Shown here one piece after another: positions 47,767-61,487 of a DNA stretch of 64,000 nt. Source of the stretch: Eopsaltria australis (Eukaryota; Chordata; Aves; Passeriformes; Petroicidae); NCBI GenBank assembly GCA_034509425.1, contig JAVTVJ010000837.1, forward strand, positions 186,001 to 250,000. The letters are read 5' to 3'. The notes beneath the pieces were generated by a model. The model saw only the letters and a list, made by a program, of their open reading frames with translations, did no database searches and had not been told where the DNA came from. The position numbers and the translations under genes are program-made. Each line of letters starts with the position of its first letter. Positions within the stretch are counted from its first letter, which is position 1.

Positions 47767-48971
47767 AGAAAACACTTAAAATCCCCTGCAGAGTGATGTC
47801 TAGAAACTTCCCCCCATTCCAGAGTGCGTAGCAGAATTCACTTTGCATGGACAGCTAGCTGTGCAACTGTGTTTCCATTGAAGTCTAAAATTGGGATAAG
47901 CCTTTCTGAAGCCAGAGAAGCCCATTCACACCCAAACACATGTGCAGTGTGGCTGAGGAGGAAGCCAGCTGTCCCTGCTATCCCAAAGGATGAGAACAAA
48001 ACAAAAAAACAACAGGCAATAAATGAGCAACCTTTAGTAAAAAAATACTGGCAAGCAAAATGCTAAATTGTTCAGCTATGCAATCTGATACTTATCAGGC
48101 TGATGCCAGAGTGAAACCCATCTCTAAAAGCTCCTTGTTTAGTTCCTGGTTAAAGCTGGCTGTCTTTGCTACTGGCAAACAGAGGAGCACCATGCACAGC
48201 ATTCTGTGTGTTCTGTTCTCCTGATGTTAAGTGGTGACAAATCTGAAACAGGATTTGCATTGGAAAAGGAGATAAAAACCATGGTTTTTATAGATTTGAG
48301 TTTATGCATGCCTTTTGGGTGTGCACTGTATAAAAATGGCTTGAAAAAAAGACTCAAATATTAATTCCAACCTCCCCTCCTGCTATTTGCTGAGGAAAAT
48401 ATGGCATAGATGCTGTCAGCCTGCAAGTAACAAGGCAAAAAATGTGTCTACACACTACTCAGATAAAATGGTGAGAAATGTGTTGTTTACTCTTCTATTT
48501 TACTTTCAAATTAATATTCTAAATGATTTTAACATTTCTTCCTGACTTTGTTCACCTTGAAGAGTTCTTGTCATAAAAACAAATTATTGCAGAGCAAAAA
48601 TCAGCTGTTGAACAGAACATAGACTGCTACATTGCAAAATAAATAATTACATAATTAAAAGCAGATTCTGATGAGATAGTTTGGAGCACAATCTTCACAC
48701 AGGTGGTAGTGGCTGACATGAATAAAGGGCATAGTGTGTTCTGTGTTCTTACTTTAATCTCATTAGAATGAGGTTTATTTTCCTGTTTTGTTAGACCTAG
48801 GTAACAGTAGGAGGAAACATTTAAATGCACAGACAAGGCTTAAGGGTCTGCATCAGTATATGTATATCTCTTCTTTATCATGATCTCTCTACAGGACTTT
48901 TACTTCATCTGTCTTTCCAAAATGTCCTACACTAATATGAAGGACCTGGACCCTGTAATCTGTCTAATCCA
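47767..48971. other. non-coding, no recognisable element
   Basis: AT-rich unique sequence between an LTR and a CR1 fragment; short unrecognised frames only. Confidence 0.4.
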
Positions 48972-49230
48972 CTGTAAAGTGAAAGAACAAGAGGAAATGG
49001 CCTCAAGTTGCATCAAGGGATGTTTAGTAATGATATTGGGAAAAAAAATCTTCACTGAAGTAATGGTCAGGCATTGGAGTAGACTGTCTGTGGAACCACT
49101 GTTTCTGGAAGTGCTCCAAAGGTGTGTGGATGAGGTACCTGAGGACATTAGTGGTTAGCAAGGAAGTGCTGCATTAGCTCAATGAACTTGGAGGTCTTTT
49201 TCAACCTTAACCATTCTATGATTCTGTCTA
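48972..49230 (+). mobile_element. CR1 LINE fragment
   Basis: Plus-strand CR1 from 'gtgaaagaacaagagg' through 'aaatcttcactgaagtaatg' to ACCATTCTATGATTCTGT, the classic 3' terminus. About 260 bp of ORF2 end plus 3' UTR, with a few internal changes. Confidence 0.93.
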
Positions 49231-50602
49231 GCAGGAAGACAATTCTTGTTAATTCCTGTGGATCCACATAATGCTTATCCTAGGAGCAGTCCCTTGGACT
49301 TCTATGATGAAGATATCTTGCATTTTATACCTGTCTTTTCTAGCAAGTGCTGGTGAGTTGTTGACACCACATGAACTCACACCATCAGTTTCAGGTGTAA
49401 AGCTGTGAAAGACCTATACCAAACTGTCTTGATTGTGCAGTTGCTGACAATTTTGATGTTCATGTGACTTCCTGGCATCTTAAGTTTCAGTGCTGGAGGA
49501 CTGGAGGCATTTATTGCCCTAAACATGATGTCTTGAAAACTTCAGACCTCTGTCCTTCTGCCATGTACTGTATCAAATGCATTCTGAAGCATGTTTACAT
49601 TCTAAATTTCATTCCTGCACTCTGGTTTTTCATAAACCAAAACTCTCTTTTAGAGTTCTGTCACCTTCTGTGTTCTATTAATGGCTCACAAAATGTTGTC
49701 CTGGGTCTGGGATTTATATTCTAGCTGGGTGAAATTGAGTAGAAAAGAGACCCAGATATTTTTTTAGCAAATGTAGGACTAGTATTTTTGCATGGAGAAT
49801 GTGATACACAGACACTCCATCACACATGGTCATCTGGTGTACAGTACAGCTCCAGCTGGTGGGCATGGAGGAATATTGATAGAGGCAATCAGAAATCCCG
49901 TATCTGAATGTGTGTAGCTGCAGCATGAGATCTCTTGTCAGTATGCTCAGGTCTGCCAATGTCTTATTTCCACAAACCCATGTCTGATTGACAGTCTTGA
50001 GGAACATGTGCTTCATCAACCAAACCATAAGGCAACACACTTTTGTGGTAGCTTCTTCAAAATCATCTCCAAAAGTGTTCTGCAAACCAGTGTCACTGTT
50101 TGAGAAGCTTTGAGAGAACCAATGTAAAAGACATGAGGATTTTTGATACAAAGGGGCTGTGTGATATCAAGGAAAATGTTAGGGGATGTAGGGAATGCAA
50201 GTGATGTGAAGAAATTGACATCTTTAAAACACACATAGCATCTCTCAGTGCTGAACTCCACATTCTACCCCTTCAAAGAGAAGATTAAAAATATCATTGT
50301 GTTTGGCCTGTGGATCAGGTCCTTCATCTTTTACTTAATTTGTTAGCTCAGTTTCAAGGATTTCAGCAGAGTTGTATTGATTTCTGTTTTTTGAGAATCT
50401 GCCTACCATGTCTGAACACATTGCTCTACTTTTTACAATTGGGATTTCATGTCTGAGGATTGTCAGTCTCCTGAGAAAGGACATGAGTACAAAGTGCCCT
50501 GGACAATATCTCAAATTGTGACAGAAAAGGAAAAGCTGTTGTTTTAATGCACTCTGGCTAGTGGCAGAGGTCACAGTGTTCCTTTAGCAGATAATCAGAA
50601 AA
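49231..50602. other. non-coding, no recognisable element
   Basis: Includes a 145-codon minus frame (49714-50151) with cysteine and histidine residues but no recognisable motif. Otherwise featureless. Confidence 0.35.
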
Positions 50603-51018
50603 TTATAGAAATATAAAACCATTTGAGTTGGAACAGTCCTTAAAGACCATGGCGTTCCAATCCCACTGCCTTGGGCAGGGATACCTTCTACTAAACCAGA
50701 ATGTTTAGGGCACCATCTAAACTGGCCTTGGACTCTTCCAGGAATGGGGCAGCCACAACTTGTCTGGGCAACATGTTCCAGGGTCTCACCATCTTCACAG
50801 TCAAGAATTTCTTCCTCATATTTCATCTAAACCCTCCTCCCTGTCAGTTTGAAGCCATCATTCCTCTTCCTAACATTCCCTAGTCCTACAGATTCCTCTC
50901 CACCTCTTATGGAGCCCCTTTAGGTACTGGAAGGGTCTCTGAGGTCTCTCTAGAGCCTTCTCTTTCCTGAACAACCTCAACTCTCTCAGCCTGTGTCCAG
51001 CTCTCTAGACATCTTCGC
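50603..51018 (-). mobile_element. CR1 LINE fragment
   Basis: Starts near AATTATAGAAATATAAAACC and passes through 'ccttgggcagggatacc', 'gcaacatgttccaggg' and 'ctctctcagcctgtg' in minus orientation. About 415 bp, 5'-truncated. Confidence 0.93.
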
Positions 51019-51829
51019 AGGGTCCTTTGGATTTGCATCAACAGGTTTATGTTTCCTGGTGCAATTCAGACTGAAGTAATAGCAATGCTCATGAGCAGGA
51101 GTCAGAATTTTCTGTGCAAACCAAACAACCTTTTGTCAGCACTCAGATTTTAATATTCTCTGCAGCATGTTTAATAATGTAATTCTCCAGTGCATCTGAA
51201 TGTTTAAATATACCTGCAAAGGAGACAAGTCACTGGCTCATGAACAATTTCTCTGAAGTGTGTAATTAATTTTGATACACTGAAAATCCAACAGGCCTAG
51301 ACTGAGTTATAATGTTGAGCTTCTTTATGGGCAATTTCATGCAGATGGGGAACTTTTTTCTTTTGTGCATACAGATTTTATCTAAGGTGGTGGCTCTTGG
51401 TTTGGACAAGATAAACTGCTTGTCTTTTGGAACATAAATGCATTTCTGACATTTTGTCCAGAATAGAAAAAGATTTTATTAACACTGTGAGAGGTCCCAG
51501 GAGAAACCTAAACATGCTAAAAATTACAGATTTAAAAAGAAATTGCTAATTTCCTTGTCTGTGAGTAAAACGCAAGTTTTCAGGACTTCAGCAGAGAGCT
51601 TTTTGTATTTTCAGCACCTATCATGTTTTTTTATGGAAAGTGAAGAGTTGGGATGTTTTTCTTGACCGTTTTTCAGGGTTTTGTGGCATACCTGATATTG
51701 TGAGGAATCTCTCTCACAAGCTGCTTTGTGCTCTTCACACAGCATGAAACTGTGTCAAGCCAAAGGTCCACTGCATGTGAGGTTTTACAGTCAGTGTTCG
51801 GCCTCTGAGTAACTTATGCAGCTGGTTGC
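51019..51829. other. non-coding, no recognisable element
   Basis: AT-rich; nothing recognised before an LTR remnant begins near 51830. Confidence 0.4.
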
Positions 51830-52003
51830 TTATCTGCTCACTGTTGGAGAAGAGTGAGGAACTGAAAAGGCCTTGGCTCTGTGCAGGCCCTGCTCAGCAG
51901 TAATGAAAACATCCCTGTCTTATCCACACTGTTTTCTGCACAAGTTCAAACATAGCCCATACTAGCACCTGTGAAGAAAAGTAACTCTATCCCAGCAGAG
52001 CAC
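51830..52003 (+). mobile_element. 3' remnant of an ERVK-like LTR
   Basis: Shares the last 170 bp or so with the LTR at 47175-47766: 'aaaaggccttggctctg', 'tgctcagcagtaatg', 'aaacatccctgtcttatc' and 'aaaagtaactctatcccagc'. The 5' two-thirds are missing or unrecognisable. Confidence 0.8.
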
Positions 52004-55000
52004 TGAGTTACCACATGATCAGTTGGCTCAGGGAGTGGTAATGTCACTCTGCATTCACAGAAAAATAGACTGACTGAATTAGACTTTTTCAGTGTGGACA
52101 TGGAAAAGTGGGAGCATATTTTAATGTCAGAGAAGAATAAAACCTTTTTATGTGAAATTGCTATCTGCAGAGACAGAGATTAGGGCACTAGAGCAATGTC
52201 ACAGTGTGGTGGGGTGGGGTAATGCCTTGATCAGCAGCCAAGTACCTTAGCAAGAAGTAAAAAACTGATTAATAGAAAACAACTTTTCTTCCAAAGGCAA
52301 TGTGCCTGATCTGCAGCGCAGGACAATCTACTGTGAGACAACAACTGGAATCTGTATACTGCAGGCAGATGAAAAAAGTATAGTGAGCCACAGTGGGGGA
52401 AAAACTACCTTTCCATCCAGAGTTATTAATTGAAGGAACTCTTTTTAATCAAACAGATTCCAAGCAAATATACAGTTCTCAAAAGTGAAGCTGCTGCCTG
52501 AGCATCCTCACACAATTCAAGGAGTCTCACTGAAGTGTCTGCTGGTATAAACAAAGAATCTGAGATTTGTCTCAGATCAGGAGCATTCTCACTTTATTCA
52601 ATGACTTTTGAATAGTATGACAGTGGTATTTTCTGCATATGTGTAGCTTCATTCTTCAAAGCATCAAGAGAAAATGACATATTTGACTGCAAACCTCCTG
52701 GATGATTTTGAAAACCACTAGCAGAAGGCAGACAGGCTGAGAAAAGTTGTGGATTAATTAATTTTCCCTAAAGAAGGCTTTCATTTGTGAAGCGCTAGCA
52801 TGTAGTGAAGCTTGACTTCTTTGTCCTCAGATGCTGCTACCTATATGGTGGAAAGTTACTTTTGTTGAGGGCTGTTAATGAGTCAAAGAGACAAAAAGAC
52901 CAGTTCAAGGTTGGAAACACAGAAGTTCCTTTGGGAGGCCATACCAGAGGAGCAGGTGTAGGCCTGTGTCCTGCCAAAACTGCTTCTCTATTAAACCATG
53001 CAAATTGCATCCTCCGGGATTAAATAGACTGTTTGCAGAAGATCTCCAAGGCTGATGGACAGAGAAGGGTTGCTGGTTACTGGTTTATAGCAGCTCACCC
53101 CACAGCCAGCAGGTCAAGGGATGTGTCTCTTGGTATTGGGAGATTGAGGATGGAGACAGCAGGGGAAGCAAACTCTTCTTTTAGGTCATGGGTGGCAGGG
53201 CTGTGACCTCTTAAAGGCAGGCTAAGGAAGCAGTGAGTTTTGGAGAAGGGAGAATTGTTATACCAGTGCTATCAAAGACTTTCTGCAAAGAACATTCTGG
53301 TGATTCAGAGTTTGTAATGGTTCTGGTTATCTGTCCTAAAATGTTCTTATGAAACTTGGGTAGAAGCTGTGTTTTAGGACAAATGGGTACCTTGGCCTAC
53401 TTCAGACTGCTTTGCAGAGTCAGAATATCATGACAACAGATGATGCACTCTCAGTAATTCAGCACACAGTTTTGTCTCCTGCTGGGTGGTCCCAGCATTT
53501 TATTCACAGGAACGCAGGCTGTGATACTGATGTCACAGTCAAGGAAATGAAACATATTAACGATTTTAGTGGCACGTGTGAAAATGAGTAGCGCAAACCT
53601 CCTGTTTGCACACGAATAAGCAGAGAGTTTGGTTTTTGGCTTACTCAGGTGAATGAACAGTGTTGTTGAAGTCGGAGAATAATAGATGCAGGTGGTAGAA
53701 TAGTTTAACAGCACTAAATTATTCAGGGATGTTGATTCTGTTCCAGCAGCTTGTTAGCTAAAGGTGTTTGGAAAAATTACCATTCCCTCAAAAAATCTGC
53801 CAACATAGATTTACCTGAGAAAAGCTCTTTGAAAATACAGGATTTAAAGAAAATTTTTAGACCCTTTGAAGGTGTTTCCTAGTGGACTGATACTTTCTGT
53901 AAAATGAGACAACAAGGGAGGAGGAACAAACTCTTCTTATTGAAGTTATATTTACTGATGCACCCTGGTGTTTCACTGAATGTTGCTAAGGCAGTATTTC
54001 TGTGCTTAAAATGAGTGTTATGATGAAAAAAAGAGAAATTATAGACTTATACTCCATTACAGATTGATGGATGCATGTATTAATTGAATATAAGAGGTAG
54101 AATCAATCAGGCGATGCAGGTTGGAGAGGATCCATGGGCAGTCTCTGGTCCCTTTTTGTTCTAAATGTCCCTTTTGAAGCAAGACCATCTGATTAAGATT
54201 TCTTTGGGCTGCTGAGTTTAAATACCTGCGAGGCTGGAAACTTTACAAGCTCTCTGGGCTCTTGTGCTGGTGTTTTACCACTTTCACCTGAGATCTTCTT
54301 TCCCCCAGCTGGAGTGAGTCTGGTTCTGCTTTCTCTACACCTTTCCTGGAGGTAGTTGGAAAAATTCAGCATTGTCCAAATGATTACACAGTTTAACAGG
54401 TCTTCTGCATTTTTCATTCTTCTAAGTTTGCACTGAATACCTTTTCTTGGGTGCCTGTGGATTTTTATCTTTTCTCATGTCAAACAAGTTTCTGATAACT
54501 GAAGATTCTGATCTCATGATACCAACAGTAAAAAATGAAAGTCTTAAGGTGATTTTTTTTCCCCCAGTGGTCTGCCAAATCCCGTCTGCTAAAGCATGGC
54601 CAAAATATCCCACTATGTGTGAGAGAAGATAATGGAGTAGCTTTTGCCAACTGCTGTGTGAGGACACTGACTTTTTTACAGTTTAAAGAAAAAATGGAAT
54701 ATCAGCTAACTGGGGAAAAACAAGGAATATTTGATGGGTTAGGCAATAGAGAAGTTATGACCAAGCTTTCATTTCAGGGTTTTTTTCCTAATCCTGGTTT
54801 ACTCATTGAAGATATTATTTTCTCAGTAGCAACTCTTCTCTGCCATGACTATTGCTTAATATTGCCCCTAGTTTTGGTTTAATTCATGGCAGCTTATCAT
54901 TTAACTACCTTACAAATGGAGTGATAGTTCATCTCAGCTGGGACACAGAGCAGCTTTCTCTGCAATAAGAATTCACTGCATGGCAAAGGGAGGGATTGTT

Positions 55001-55401
55001 TAAACTTCTTTTCTTCAGTTTCCACTGACAAACAGGGATATCTATTTCTAAAATTTCTGTAAAAAACTACCAGTACAATAGCTGGGGAAGCCAATGCTGC
55101 AACTCTTATTTTGCTGAATGCAGGTACCTCACAATATACATAACAGAGAAAAAATTTGCTCTGGGAGTGACTACCACATTGGCAGTGACACCAAAGACAC
55201 TGGTGCATAGCCAGAGCTGAGAATTTCCAAGTTCCTTCAAATCAATACCCAGAGACCCCATCTTCTTTCTGTTTGGTCCCCTGCTTTTAAAAAAACCCTG
55301 TTCCTCCTTTCTCTGAGGAATCCAGTCCATGTCTTCTTTGCACTTCATACCTTTTGAAAATGAGTTTTCACAAACTCTGAAAAACAACTTCTAACTGAAA
55401 T
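52004..55401. other. about 3.4 kb non-coding
   Basis: AT-rich unique sequence with short unrecognised frames. No transposon, exon or RNA gene was recognised. Confidence 0.4.
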
Positions 55402-55648
55402 AAAGTACTGGAAGAAGGCAGTTTTAAATTATGTACCAGGAAGAAATTCTTCACTGTGAGAGTGGCAAAACACTGGCACAAGTTTCTCAGAGAACCTGTG
55501 AATGCTCCATCCCTGGAATTGTTCAGGGCCAGACTGGGCTCTGAGCAGCCTGGTCTAGTGGAAGGTGTCCTTGCCCCTGGCAGGGAGTTGGAACTAGATG
55601 GTCTTTTAAGATCCCTTCTGATGCAAATCATTCTGTGATTCTGTCATT
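55402..55648 (+). mobile_element. CR1 LINE fragment
   Basis: Plus-strand copy with 'accaggaagaaattcttcac', 'gctccatccctggaattg', 'gagcagcctggtctagtgga' and the CATTCTGTGATTCTGTCATT terminus. About 245 bp, rather well preserved. Confidence 0.95.
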
Positions 55649-56894
55649 CCAAATGTCTTCTGAAGTCAGGGCCTTCATCCCCCAAAATAACATTTTCTGG
55701 TGGAAATAATTTGTTGACAGTCAAGTGAATCCTCATCAAACGGTTTCAAAAGCACTTTCTTTTTCTTAGGAAGACCTGATATTATCATCAAAGTCTGGTA
55801 ATTGCCATTAGCACATGAATGCTACAGCTTGAGTGTGACATACACATATTGTATCATTTTAAAATTTCACAGCTCTAAACACACTTGTTTGTTTGGGGTT
55901 GTATTCATTCCCTGTACTACTTGTATGTTGCCTCTAGCTTTCTCCTCTCTGTGGCTTTACTGGTTATTAGATTTCTTTGCATCATAAATTTAACACATTG
56001 TTTTTCTAAATAGTGAATGGTGTGTCTTAATATTTGGATTTGTAACCATTCTGACATAATTTCAGGTATCTGATAGCTCGTGAGTGGGAATAAAGTGAAT
56101 TTGTTTAACTTGAGAAAGTCAGTAAGAAAACCCACCTAGATGCTAGGAGAAATCAGTGTTGTCTTTCTGTGAAACGTTTTCTTGTTTTGTTGGTAGAACT
56201 GCTGAATAAACTGTCAAAACTCTTTCATGCCTTACCATGTGGTTTACAGAATAAGTAATTATTTTAGAAGAGGAATTATTCATTCACAGTTCTGGCATCT
56301 CAGAAATATATCTCTGTTTTCTGGATGCAGTGAAAATCTCTGAAATACCTTTGTCTGGGTGATCCTTGCTGATTTTTAGCAGACAGTTTGAAAATAGCAG
56401 ATTGCAAAATTTTTCTTTTGTGATCATATGCAAAGTATCTCTTGATGTCTACCTTATATCCCTGTTGTTTGCAGGGGTTTCCAGGTCCCCTGAATACCTT
56501 GGGACAGATACTTCGTTATCTCAGGAGTGCATGCTGGGGAGAAGAGGAGCAGAATGTTACTGTACCCTGACAGCTTGTGCAGGCACAAAGGCTGACAGGG
56601 ATGAAAGGAGATTGTTGCTGTGCTGAGATTTGAAATGGCTGTAGCTCAAGTTTGTTGATGTGGCCCACAGCCAGGTATCTATTCCCTATCCAAATGTAGG
56701 TGCAAATAAGGTGGTATCAGGTGTTTTCCTAATCTTCTTCTCAAGAGCCTCCAAGGACCTTTGCTGTTTCAGCAATGGAGAGCATTTAGCATGGCACAGA
56801 CAGAGAGAAGAGGAAAACTGCCATCCTGAAAACCCTAAGAGCCTGTGACAGTGAACGGAATGCAAAACTGGTGGATGTCCAGTGCTGTGCAGAT
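55649..56894. other. non-coding, no recognisable element
   Basis: AT-rich unique sequence; nothing recognised. Confidence 0.4.
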
Positions 56895-57044
56895 ATCATA
56901 AAATCATAGTTTAGTTTGGGGTTGGGAAGTACCTCTAACCCGCTTGCCATGACCATTGACATCATCATCAGCCAGACCAGGTTGCCCAGAGTCCCATCCA
57001 GTAAAACTGGGAATGTTTCCAAGGATGGGGTCATGGGTATCCTA
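56895..57044 (-). mobile_element. CR1 LINE 3' fragment
   Basis: ATCATAAAATCATAGTTTAG marks the reversed 3' terminus, followed by 'gccagaccaggttgcccaga' and 'cccatccagtaaaactggg'. About 150 bp, with an insertion-like CATCATCA stretch. Confidence 0.88.
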
Positions 57045-60000
57045 CCATGATTTATCCCACTGATGTCCGCTTCAATCCTGACTTTTAGGAAATAGAGACT
57101 GACCCATAAGGTGTCATCATCCTTTCACCACCTATTGCAGGTGAGGTCTTGCACACCCATGAAGTAGAATGAAAATTTACTTCCTTAGAGCTAATCATGC
57201 CATTAATGTCATCACTCTGACTAATCATCTCCAAAACTAGCAAAAGTTACCACACTTAATCTGGGAAGGGGACAATATTTGGAAGTAGTGTAAAATCGTG
57301 AAATTTAATGCAATACATGTCATCCTTGTGTTCTTAAACTGTCCATGCTGCCATATGCAAATCAACCTGCTTTCCAGAAGACAGTTCCTTTAAAATCTAG
57401 GTTTTTCTGGATTTGTAGTAGTTAAAGCCAGTGGACTGGATATATCCTGGGTGTCATCCCTCTTGCCTCCTGCTGTTCCTGCACAGATCCATGTTGCCTG
57501 TTTCTGTGCAAGGATATATTGGACTGCAGCTTTAAATGACAGGTTCATCCTCTCCCGACAAATCTTAACAGACTGGTTCTAAAAATATTTTCTCATCTTA
57601 GAGTAACTAAAATCCAATTAAGTAAGTGAGAAGAAGAAAAACACTTTTTTACCACTCTGCCAGAATAAATTAATTTTTGTGGGAGCGTGTGTGTCAGAGC
57701 AATATGCAAACATTTGTCACTGGCCTATCAGTTGCATACAAACTGTGTGGCACAGTGGTAGCCAGCATAAGCTACAAAGGAGGTTGCTTGGGCAAAACTT
57801 TACCTGACCTCCACAGGTACTTACATAACATTCCCTGTGACCCATTCTCCTGCACTATTGAAAATGGAAGGATTCAACCAGTTCCTTCCACTTGGCAAAG
57901 CTTCCTGCCTCAATATGCCACCAGACAGAAAGCAATTTTTTTGAACATGAGTTGTTTGTGATATAAATGTACTGTGCCAGGTTCATCAGGAGTGTTTGTC
58001 AGAAAACGGTATCTCCCAGTCACTTTTCATCCATTGTGGAATCACTCATGATGTTTAGAGAATTGAGGAGATGTTTTAGCTGCTTTACATCCTTTCTGCA
58101 AACCTTTCTCTGAGGGCAAACATCTCAGTGGACAGTAGTGTCTTTTGGGATGCTGGTGAGCCAGCTGGTGTGGCAGGACTCTAACTCACAGTGCACAGGT
58201 CCAGGGTGGTCACAGGGTTGGACATGGCAACAAGGTGGGTTAGCTGAAACAGTGAGTTCAAAGGCAGCCGAAGCTCAAATTTAATAATGGACAGTATCCT
58301 GGTATAGTTCCATTACTTGCCCTGGTGCAAATTCAGCAACAGCACGACTAGCTACCCAGGTCTGATTCCTCAGTCAGAGTTTGCCAGTTTTCCAAGTCCC
58401 AGCACATGCAGGGCATGCTGGGTGAATTTTCCTAGGAAATCTTTTTTTTGTTTCTTTGCATATCAACCTGTTTGGTTATTTTGGCTTTTTGTTTGGTTGG
58501 TTTTTTCCTTTCTTTATTTTCTGCTCAAAATGGCATTAGGAATGGTATTTAAAGGAGTAGCATGAGAGTCAAGTTGTAAGTGAAGAACAGGCATTTAAGA
58601 GTGACAAGAAAAACAGCATTTTAAGCTATAAGAAGTACCTGGCAATTTTCATCAGGAAAAATATAGCATGTGAATGCATTATTCATCTCCAGCCACAAAG
58701 GATGCAGGGAGTGTATCAGTAATTTACAGCTTGCAAGGAGACGGCACAGCCAGCTTCTGTTTTGACACATCAGGCTGCCAAATTTAACAAATTGGCAGTA
58801 AGGTGTTTTTTATCTAAGATTTTTGCACTAAATTAATTAGCAATTACATTACACTGTTCTTGCACTCTGCTGAACTCATAAGAAGTGAGAGGTGCTCTGG
58901 ATGATTTTGTGCCAGAGGAGCCTGTGCGTTCTCCAGGAGTAACATAATCATTCTGCTACCATGAGACATGTTTCAGACTACATCTAAGAGCTAAGTGTAC
59001 CTGTGCAAAACCTGTTTTGATTGGCTTCATCCTTTGGGCAAAGCACAGGGTCTGAAGGTTCAAATCTCTTGCCTTTGGCTAATAGAGTTCCTCAGAGAAT
59101 ATTCACTTCTATCTTTTGAAGAAAATTTTCTGCCACCTTGCCCTTCTTGAATCGGACTAATCATTTCTAAAAATCTTCAAAACATGTGTGCAGACCACAC
59201 ATAAAAAACATGTTTTCTCATATTCAAGAAAATGAAAGTTCTTGCACTACATTTTTTTAGAGGGGGCACAAAGATATCTTAAATGTAAGTTTCTGTATAT
59301 AACAATATCATAAATAGCTGTCAGAAGAATTAGGTATTTGGATTGCACAAAAACACAGAGACAGCAAAGTAAGAAATCTTAATCACTTACAAATGTTATA
59401 TTCACACATTTAAAAATCTGATGTGTTCTGCCAAACTAGTGACCAAGCTGCACTGCTATCTGCAGGAATTAATCTGATTGCACTCCACATCCTTATTTGA
59501 TGCCTCTCTCAATTCTCATAAGGAAGCACAGATTCCTTTTCTGTAATTAAGGACAGAACTGTGTCCTAGAGCCGATGCTGCAGTGGCAGTCTGAATGGTG
59601 ACAGTCTGAGGTGAAGTGATGGCAATACTGACACTGGAAAGTGTTTGTGGATTTTTCTTGGCATATTGTATCACATGCGCCAGCTAAATACTGAATTAAT
59701 TCTTCAAAGACATATATTATACTGGTAATATGACTAATTATCAGTCTACAGTCTGTTGCATGTAGCTTTTTTTTCCTCTATTAACTGATGATGGAAATAT
59801 TTTGAGTCTAGCACCAAAAGAGGCTACTTTGGGATATTTCATGCTGGTAAAGGAAGGAAAATAGATATCCAGCCATAAATACAACTTTGTCTGTAAGAAT
59901 GTGAACCTTATGTTGGGTAAACTATGTTTATAACACAAGCTGTGATTTAGCTGAGGAGAGTGGTAGTAAAAGAGTGCTTCCTTACTGGCAGCTGTGGAGG

Positions 60001-61074
60001 TGAAGTGCAGCATTCTTGATGGCCAGTAAATACTTGAACTTTATTTGCCTGAACCCGTTCTGTTTCACAGCAGTATGAGACAGAACAGGAAATGTACTTC
60101 AGGGTAATTACGATACTTTCTGGGTGATTAAAGTGATTCTGTTTTTGACCTTTGGCCTTCCATATTGTCACTTGGTTCACAGTGTGCTAATAATCTCACA
60201 AAAATTCATGGCTTGTCACGTCTCATTGCTTGAGCAAGGTATGCCATGTTTTGTAATTATAATTATGCTGTTCTGTACTGTGAAATTGTAAAACCTGAAA
60301 GCTAGCCCCCAGATTAATGATCTCAAAGGACCTCCAAGAAAGAATTTCCTGTGGGTGGATGACATTCTTTTCACCAAATGAGGACAAAACCACCCGGTTC
60401 CAGTTTTGTGGACACCCACACATCCCTCCTTCAGGTCATCTAAAAGGACTTTTTATATTGCAGGTGGCTTTCTTTTGTTTTGTCTGTGCTTGTTTTTGTT
60501 TGTTGGAGGGTTTTTTTTTTGTTAATTAAGAAAGTGAAGTAAAGTGTGGAATGCATGAAGTATGAAGTAATCACAGGCCACGTATCTTTCCCAAGCTTAC
60601 CTGGTTTTCCCTCAAAACGCTGCTTTTTCAGTGCTCATCTCTCCTGTTGACAGAGATGGTCAGGAGGTCCAGGAGGATCAGGAGTCTTTAGAAAAGGCCC
60701 GATTTTGAAAATATCTTGAAGATAGAGAAGTAACAAAGAAAACATGATCTGAAAAATCCAGACAGGAATTTCCACTGGTCTCCTGAAGTGCCAATGCATG
60801 TGAAATCCTTACTGGACATCCCAGCAAAGATCATTATAAGATGGAATAAATCATGAGCCTTTCTGAGTTGGTTCACTTGGGTTTCATTCTTTGGAATCTG
60901 GTTTGTGTCATGACAGTGTATGACTCTGATTCTGAATTTTCTGGATGTTCTGAAATCATGGCCAGAACCAAAGTACCTTCACGGCTGCTCACTGCTGGGG
61001 ATAAATTAGAAGGAAGTCAAAAGCACTTATGTATTGAGTGAGAGGTGGAGCAAAATCTGTGTGCACTAGGAAAG
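57045..61074. other. about 4 kb non-coding; possible LTR-like piece near 58.24-58.40 kb
   Basis: On the minus strand GTCCATTATTAAATTTGAGC near 58270-58300 resembles the polyadenylation region of an avian LTR, but no element ends could be placed. The rest is AT-rich with short unrecognised frames. Confidence 0.3.
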
Positions 61075-61487
61075 CAAAGAAGGGATTATTTCACTGCTTC
61101 CCATTGGCAGGCAGAAGTTCAGCCACTTGCTGGACCGCAGATGTGATGGCTGCTTGGAAAGTAGAGAACAAAGGCCATAAACACAAGTATTGTTGCTTCC
61201 TCCTCTTTTCCTTGAGCTTTTATTGCAGATTACAATATTCTGTAGTCCAGAATTTTGCTGTGGTCAATGCACATCACTGTCCCAGTTGTGTACTCTGCCA
61301 ACTTCTTGCCCAAGAGAGGGTAAGGTGGCAACTTGAGGAGCAGAGAAAGACCTGACCCTGTGCAAGCACTATATGGCAGCAGTCAAAGCAGTCTGCTGTC
61401 GAGGCTGTTTTAGTAACAAATCCTAAACACAGCATCTTGTGAACTGCTGTGAGGAAAATTAACTCTGTCCCAGCCAGACCCAGTACA
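61075..61487 (+). mobile_element. 5'-truncated ERVK-like LTR
   Basis: Same family as the LTR at 47175: 'atttcactgcttcccattgg' and 'ggcaggcagaagttcagcc' at the left, 'cctgaccctgtgcaagcac' in the middle, and GAGGAAAATTAACTCTGTCC with a ...CAGTACA end at 61487. The first 100 bp or so of the LTR are missing. A frame at 61038-61355 overlaps it by chance. Confidence 0.8.

Noticed and set aside
49714..50151. Cysteine/histidine-containing 145-codon minus frame as a zinc-finger remnant
   Set aside because: Cys and His spacing does not match any C2H2 or other finger pattern.
59040..59080. tRNA-like 'ggttcaaatc' T-arm motif
   Set aside because: No matching acceptor stem, D-arm or anticodon arm upstream.
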